A stretch of 64,000 bases of DNA from the NCBI GenBank assembly GCA_028456385.1, contig JALNQF010000055.1, forward strand, positions 124,001 through 188,000, read 5' to 3'. The notes beneath the pieces are model-generated. The model searched no databases and was not told where the DNA came from. It worked only from the letters and a program-made list of their open reading frames with translations. Of the stretch, positions 57,997-64,000 are shown one piece after another; position 1 is the stretch's first letter; each line of letters starts with the position of its first letter. A program made the translations under genes and the position numbers. This DNA is from Ophiosphaerella korrae. Taxonomy: Eukaryota; Ascomycota; Dothideomycetes; Pleosporales; Phaeosphaeriaceae.

Positions 57997-58175
57997 ATGT
58001 CTCAACCACGCAATAGTCAATCTACTTATACTAAAGCAGACCTATAGCTTACCCTCTTCAATATTAAATCTAGGCGTAATGAAAGAACTAAAAGCACTAT
58101 AAGAATCTATAATATCATTAGCCGAGAGGATACCACGGTAATAGCCAATACCGCAGCAAAATTGTTACGAATATG
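57997..58175 (+). mobile_element. pogo-type transposase N-terminal remnant
   Basis: From the ATG at 57997, MSQPRNSQSTYTKADL is followed by TAG and LTLFNIKSRRNERTKSTIRIYNI. This matches the HTH-psq start of fungal pogo transposases, where the stop position is Gln (ADLQLAL), so CAG to TAG fits RIP. Homology fades after about 58175. Confidence 0.6.
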
Positions 58176-58763
58176 ATTCGAACAAGGTTAGTCGAACTAG
58201 AGCCGATAGAGCCTGAGTCCTAGACTCGTTTTGGAGTGCTATGGACATGCTCTTTGGCGGCAACTAGTTACGTAAGGGACATCACGTAACTAACTAAATA
58301 ATTTATATGTTATGGGCGGAGAGGCCTGTCAAACGAGTATGCATTCACCTACCGCACAGAAGAAGAAAAATACGAAGTAAAGCTACTGTACAACGCCCAT
58401 CCTTTATACTTATGCTTGCTCGACTAATCGTACGCGCGTGTATTCATGTGATTCCAGCAGTCACGTGACCTGTTATATGACTGTCTAGTGAGAGAGAGGC
58501 GTAGCCCTTTACAATACTATGTCTCTAAACTGTACTACTAACGTAGGGTTAGGTTGCCCCTAGGGGCAAAGGATGGGTAGAGCATACAACCTTGCGAAAG
58601 GGTGCTTGCCCCCAGGGGCAAAGGGTCTGCGCTGGTAACACAGTTTCGCCAACTCCAAGCTTGTTCCTAGAAGGCTAGCTCCTTGAAGCTCTACAGTAGC
58701 CTTCGACCATTTAAAAACGCTCCACTGCCCAATCTCAACGTAGTCTCTTAAAGTACAACTGCC
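58176..58763. other. Transposon debris and upstream region of the ParB-like gene
   Basis: AT-rich to 58340. GGGGCAAAGG occurs twice (58562-58571 and 58615-58624). No gene. Confidence 0.4.
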
Positions 58764-59327
58764 ATGAAACGCAAGGACACCGACGACCCACCTAAGGGCA
58801 CCGACAACCCAGCTACGGGAAGGAAGAAGCAGCATAAATCCATAAAGGAGGTAGAATCCGTCTACGATCAATCTGAGCAGTACCGGCTGGCCACTGTCAA
58901 ATTCCCAATCGACGCACTCACCCCGGAATGGAGGATCGGCACGAACAGACCCATCAACGAAGCCCACAAGCGCCGCCTCTGCAAAATCTTCAAAGAAGCA
59001 GGAGTTCTTCGGCGAGATGCGAGCCACCGGCTGCAGGTCGCTTGCACCAAGGCCCAAGTACAGCAGATGTTAGATCATCTCAAGCAGAAAGGAAGCCAGG
59101 CCGATGGCAGTGCTGGTGCGAGTAAGGATACACCAGCTGCGGATACAGAATTATTGTCATTCGAAGAATGGAGTAGCGTCGTCGGAGAAAAGGCAGAGCT
59201 TATGGCAGGCAACCATCGCGTGGAAGCGTTGAAAGAGCATCTGCGGCGTTTCGAGTCGTCGCAAGCAGAGCGGGTGGGTGTGCAATATCTACGATCGAGG
59301 TATTTGACGTGTCGGCATGTCAACTGA
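58764..59327 (+). CDS. ParB/sulfiredoxin-fold-like protein, probably C-terminally truncated
   Basis: 187 aa from the ATG at 58764. N-terminal 30 residues are basic and disordered. RPINEAHKRRLCKIFKEAGVLRRD followed, after a variable stretch, by AELMAGNHRVEALKEHLRR resembles the ParB/Srx layout (helix that lists alternatives, then a G.HR loop). Similar text occurs in fungal proteins related to DUF3723, a family often carried by Starship elements. The expected C-terminal part is missing. The frame ends 70-80 bp before the AT-rich repeat region, so truncation by insertion or RIP is likely. The fold assignment is tentative. Confidence 0.5.
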   Translation: MKRKDTDDPPKGTDNPATGRKKQHKSIKEVESVYDQSEQYRLATVKFPIDALTPEWRIGTNRPINEAHKRRLCKIFKEAGVLRRDASHRLQVACTKAQVQQMLDHLKQKGSQADGSAGASKDTPAADTELLSFEEWSSVVGEKAELMAGNHRVEALKEHLRRFESSQAERVGVQYLRSRYLTCRHVN

Positions 59328-59399
59328 CTATGGATTTGCCTCGGTTGAGATGGCAATGCCAAGCTAGGTTTGGCGCGTGCGCAGCTCTAAGCGAGCTCA

Positions 59400-62190
59400 A
59401 CTCAACTCAGCCCCAACACAACATTTTTACAACACGTTAACATCACGTTCGTAATACGTTCCTACGCATATAATATAACACTACTAAAAAATAGTTTATA
59501 AGACTCTAGTATAAAACGTAGGTTAATAAAACATATTATAAAGTTGTTCTAATTACGTTCTAGTTTAACTACTAACGTTATATTAACCTAATATTAGCAC
59601 CTTAAGGCTTAGGGCTATTTTAGCTTAATAATAGTAGTAACCTAGTAGTAGAGATTAGAAAGTTATTTTACAAGGCCTTAGTAAGTAATAGTATCTATAG
59701 AGTAAGAATATATTTACAAAATATTTTAAGTATATTCTAATTAATATAGTAAAAATTAAGTATAAGAGGTAGCCTAAGAACTTATATTAAAAACTAGTAT
59801 AGATATAGTAATATTACGTTATATAAGAATACTAAAGAGTAGATTTACTATAGTATCCTTGCGCTATTAATAGGTAAGTATATAGAACGCGTTTAAAATA
59901 CATTCTAATTATATTCTAAATTAGTACTAAAGGGTTATAGAAGAGTATAATTATATATTAAATAAGTAAGTTATTAGGATAGAGTAATAGCGCTAGCTAT
60001 ATTAGATACTCTCTAAAGATCTACTTAAAATCTACTTATTTAAGATTAGTACTAAAGTAAAACAAGTTTAGAAGCTATTTTAAATATATTCTAATATAGC
60101 TATAGCTTAATCTTAATTATATAAGTAACTATTCTAAGTACTTAGGCTAGGTTATACTTTACAATATATATAAAGAAAATTTTAGGAATAATATAACTAG
60201 TAAGTATACTAGAATATACTTAAAGCGCGTTTCTAATATATTCTAGGATATAAATTTAATTTTAATATTAATAAATATAGTAATAAAGTAGAGAGTAGTT
60301 AATATTATAAGAATATTAATTAGTAGGAGATTTAGGTATCTTTATACTAGGTATCTTAAAGAAAATCTAAGCTAATTTCTAGTAGATTAGTAGAACAAGT
60401 TTTAATATAGATAAAAACGTATTTTCTAGTAAATAGATAATAAAAGGTTTTAGTTTAGTAGTTTTCTTTAATAAAAGATCTACTATATTATTATATAGTT
60501 ACTCTATATAAAGTTAAAGTACTATTTACTTATATAGAACTTTATAAAAATACACTTTATATTATTATTTTTATTATAAACTTTATATATAGGAGAGAGA
60601 TTTTTATTAGTAAAAAGTTAGTAGTATTTATTTATATTAACTTAAAACGTATTATAAATATAATATAAAGATATTTTAATAAATACTTACTTTTTTTTTA
60701 ACTTACTTTTACTTTAAGTTATTAGCTTAGTATATTAGTATAGGAATAAGATTCTTAAGAAGAGCCTTATCTAGTAGTAATAGAGTAATCTCCTCTTTTA
60801 TATAAAGTTATATATATAACTACTTCTATTATTTTAAAGGAGGTAAGAGAAAAGAAAGTAGATCTAGTATAAGAGAACGTATTTTAGAGTTATTTATAAC
60901 GCGTTCTATATCTTCTAATTAGCTTTTAAGTTTTTCTTTAGGTTCTTTAGTTATTTAGTTATACTTAATAGTTTATTAAGAAGTTACTATAAGATAAATT
61001 AATAAAGAATATAATTAAGATAAGTTCTAAAACTCTTTTAACTATAGATCTCTAAGTATAACTACTACGTAGTAGAAGTAGAGAGTATTAGTATTATTAG
61101 AAATTAAATATTACTTAGTCTTAATAGACTTAATATTATATAATAGATAGCCTCGCTAGATATATAATAGGTGTACTAGGGTCGACTTCCTAATAACCCC
61201 TAGGTTATTAGTAGATTTTAAGGTAATAACAAAAGCTTATATAGTAATTAGCAATAACTATAAATAATAGTTAATTTATGTGTACAATATTAAGTATTAG
61301 CGTTCTAGGTTAGAGATTAGATTACTAATACTATCCTAATAATGCGCATCTCTACTACTATATAGTATTCTTATCTTAGTAGCTTTATTACTTTATATTT
61401 ACTAAGATTATAAATTTATAAATTTGTTATATAATAGCTTTATAACTTTATATTTACTAAGATTATAAATTTATAAATTTATTACGTATCTCTATTATAG
61501 TTAGTTTCCTAATTAAGTTTATTATCCTATAAGTTACTACCCTACTTATCCTATACTTTGTAAGTAGCTAAGCGTAGACTAATTAGCTCTATCTTAGTTT
61601 CTCTTGTTACTACTATAATACTATTCCCTCTTCTATATAGTCTTTTATTTCCCTATACTAGAGCTAAAGTTATTAGTCTAGTTTCTTCGTTAATCTCTAG
61701 TTCTTTATTACTCCCTATACTATCCTACTCCTAGTATAATAAACTTCTTCTTATAGCTTATATTATTTATAACAAGGTTAAGATATTTCCTTATTATTAG
61801 TGCGTAAAGCTAGGCCTTACTTACCTTATATTTTTAAATAATAGTAAATATTATAACAAGTATATTCTTACTAATATTTAGTATAAATATATTTCTTCTA
61901 AGGTTTCGCTTATAGAGTGTAAGTATTTAATTTCTACGTAGTCTCTTTCTACTAAGTTGTATAGGGCGAGCTATTAATAGAGCTTAAGAGTAATTATTAT
62001 TATAGCTTACTATAGCTAAAGCTAAGTATAAGTTAACTCTTTATAAGCTAGTAGAGCTTTATTCTTATATTAAGCGTCTTTATAGGCTAAAGGCTTATAA
62101 TAACGCTAAGTTATCTAAATAGTCTTATACCTTAGAGGCTAAGTTAGATTTAGATAATACTATAGAGGCTACTCTAGCTCCTATTGTATT
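59400..62190. repeat. RIP-type AT-rich repeat DNA
   Basis: Composition changes sharply after about 59400: long TA-rich text full of TAG/TAT and nearly free of CA dinucleotides, with no open frame. The stretch includes scattered ATATTCTAAT motifs (near 59728, 59900, 60083, 60235) that may be decayed copies of one repeat. It probably includes the LTR and non-coding end of the Gypsy element plus older insertions. Individual elements cannot be separated by eye. Confidence 0.7.
61381..61486. repeat. 50-bp direct duplication (period 56 bp)
   Basis: 61381-61430 and 61437-61486 are near-identical, starting AGCTTTAT.ACTTTATATTT and differing at about three positions. Confidence 0.85.
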
Positions 62191-62199
62191 AGGCGCTCC

Positions 62200-64000
62200 T
62201 ATTATCTCTCTATCTAGTAGTAGTATCGTTAATTTTCTAGGTTTACTACTAGGCGCTCTAGAGAGTTTTAATTTTAGAACTCCTCTAGTTTCTTAAAGTA
62301 ATTAAGATTATCCTCTAGTTCCTATATTTTCTCCTATAGTTATCCTTTTTTGTTTATCTCTATCTATTCTACTAGGTAGTAGTTCTTACTATTACAGAAC
62401 TAGTATACTAGGATTTTCTTAACTTCCTATTCTTCCTATTCTCTATACGTATCTACTTCGTATACTAGTAGCTCTATATTCTATAGTACTATCTCTAGTA
62501 GTACTATATAGAAAGTTAGGTATATCCTTATTTTATCTAGTAGCTTTAGTTTAAATATAACTAGCGTAACTTTTTTCTTAATTTTATATAGTCCTATTTT
62601 AACCTAGTCTAGTTTTAAGCTAAGTTGTTTGCTTTTTACGTTTTTTCTAACTAACTATACTTTTTCTCCTTCTTAAAATTAAAGTCCCTCTTAGTATTTT
62701 TTATTATAGTACCTTGCTATTTAGTTATATAGGAATTCTATATCCTATTTTAGTTAATCGTGTATATCTCTAAGTCTATTAGCAAGGTTTTCTCTTCTTA
62801 GAGACTAAGATACTTCTTGTTTTAGTATTTAGTACGTATTAGAGTTAAATCTATAGTTTATAAAGAAGGGTAATACTTCTATTACTACGTTCTTTATACT
62901 ATTATATGCTAATTATACTATAAGTAGTAACTATACCTAATTATTCTAGTTGTAGTTAAGATAGTATCTTAAATATTATTCTACTATCTAATTTATTTGT
63001 TCTAATTATCTATCTATTTATAGGTAGTATACTATAGACATTACGTATTTAGCTCCTAATTATACTATTATTATTCCCTATAGTTTTAATGTAAATCTTA
63101 TATCTCTATCTATAATTATCTTATCTAGTAGTCTATATTAGCTAACTATAGTTCTTAGGATCTAGTATATAGCAACCTCTATCCTACTTTTCTTTTTATA
63201 TAGCCTAAAGTAAGTATACTTTATAAGTTTATCTACTATTATTAGAATTCTATTATACTTAACTCTTAATATAAAATCTTTAGACTTTAGTAGTTTTGTA
63301 ATAAAGTCTATTGTAATAACTCCCTATAGTTATTCTAGTACTTTAACTAGTTGTAATATTCTATATAGTACGTATCTATTATACTTGTTTCTATAGTATT
63401 CTATATAGTCTCGTAGTACTTCTATTACTAGTTATCTTACTTTTAGGATATAGTAATCCCTTAGTAGTCTATCTAGTATTTTATTAATACCTTAGTATCT
63501 ATATACTAGTAATTTATAAAATTATTATATAAATTCTCTTTAGATCTTCCTTAAGATATATATCCTTCTATAGGCTTATGCGAATCCTTCTTAGATTTCT
63601 AGTTTTTCTATTTCTTTAGATACTTCTTGTATTATTTTCTAAATCTATTTATCTAGCTTACTATTCTTTCTCTTAAGTGTTGCGGCTATTTTAAGTATAT
63701 TTAGGACTAGGTATCTTTCTTTATTCTTAACTAGAACTATACTAGTAGTATTTACTTCTTCTTGTAAATCTAGTTTTCTACTAAGAGCGTCTACTAGCTA
63801 GTTATCTTTCTCTTTTATATATATAATTTCTATATTAAATATTAATAGGAATTCCTACTATCTTATATAGCGTTATAATAGTTCTTTATTTAGTATAAAT
63901 CCTATAAAGTTCTTATAATCTATATAGACTTTTATTTAGTATTTTACTCCTTATAGGTATACTCTCTATTATTTAAATACTTTATAGATTACTAGTATTT
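62200..64000 (-). mobile_element. Ty3/Gypsy LTR retrotransposon pol, RIP-degraded, continues beyond window
   Basis: Minus-strand translation, ignoring stops, gives RNase H text (KVYIDYKNLIGFT, then DNQLVDALSRKLDL; 63960-63770). Integrase follows: ITIDFITKLPKSKD, IIVIVDKLIKYTYF, RLPDKIITDRDIRFT and YYPQINRQLEQIN at about 63350-62970. A C-terminal domain comes next (NLANRLRDIHD, RIGLYKIKKKVTL), then a chromodomain-like stretch near 62260-62450 (KILVYQ..NSKNYYLVEWIE-like). Numerous stops are TAA/TAG at former Gln and Trp codons. Reverse transcriptase, protease and gag would lie beyond 64000. Chromodomain-bearing Gypsy elements (chromoviruses) are common in ascomycetes. Confidence 0.8.

Noticed and set aside
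1..64000. tRNA genes, rRNA genes, CRISPR arrays, riboswitches
   Set aside because: No B-box with a paired cloverleaf, no rRNA text, and no spacer-repeat array were seen by eye; bacterial-type features are not expected here.

Overview
The window reads as nuclear DNA of a filamentous ascomycete (Pezizomycotina; the gene families fit Dothideomycetes/Pleosporales best, but no species can be named from sequence alone). Signs are short 46-65 bp introns with GTRAGT-like donors, fungal-only families (Zn2Cys6 regulator, HET, HET-NACHT-WD40, DUF3435/FluG-like, Git3-type GPCR), and AT-rich, TpA-rich repeat DNA of the kind left by repeat-induced point mutation (RIP). No tRNA, rRNA or CRISPR array was recognised.

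Layout. 1-17.5 kb is ordinary gene space: the 3' part of a Yta7/Abo1/ATAD2 AAA-bromodomain ATPase, a Git3/Gpr1-like receptor, a ZZ-finger/EF-hand membrane protein divergent from an alpha/beta-hydrolase, and an unassigned 475-aa protein. 17.7-43.2 kb is an accessory, decaying region: a frameshifted protein kinase and a TPR-like remnant, a pogo-type transposase fragment, a broken HET-NACHT-WD40 NLR, a broken DUF3435 tyrosine-recombinase-like gene with a zinc-finger tail, a MADS-like mini gene, a TPR gene killed by three RIP-type stops, an intact HET-domain gene framed by direct repeats, another pogo fragment, and nested TIR elements with TAA target duplications (PIF/Harbinger-like). 43.9-47.6 kb returns to intact genes (F-box/LRR-like protein, small secreted protein). 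48.2-49.2 kb holds an amidohydrolase pseudogene.

50.25-57.9 kb is a compact intact cluster: Zn2Cys6 regulator, MFS transporter, fumarylacetoacetase-family hydrolase and cupin, arranged as two divergent pairs. Both divergent promoters carry the same palindrome, GTTCGG-N-CCGAAC, the format expected of a zinc-cluster operator. This is the best candidate here for a self-contained and possibly undescribed system: substrate import plus aromatic-acid-type breakdown under one local regulator. After a pogo N-terminal fragment and a ParB-like truncated gene, the window ends (59.4-64 kb) in RIP-degraded DNA containing a minus-strand Ty3/Gypsy pol with integrase and chromodomain.

Splice sites were placed by eye from reading frame and GT/AG consensus. 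Boundaries of pseudogenes and transposon remnants are approximate.
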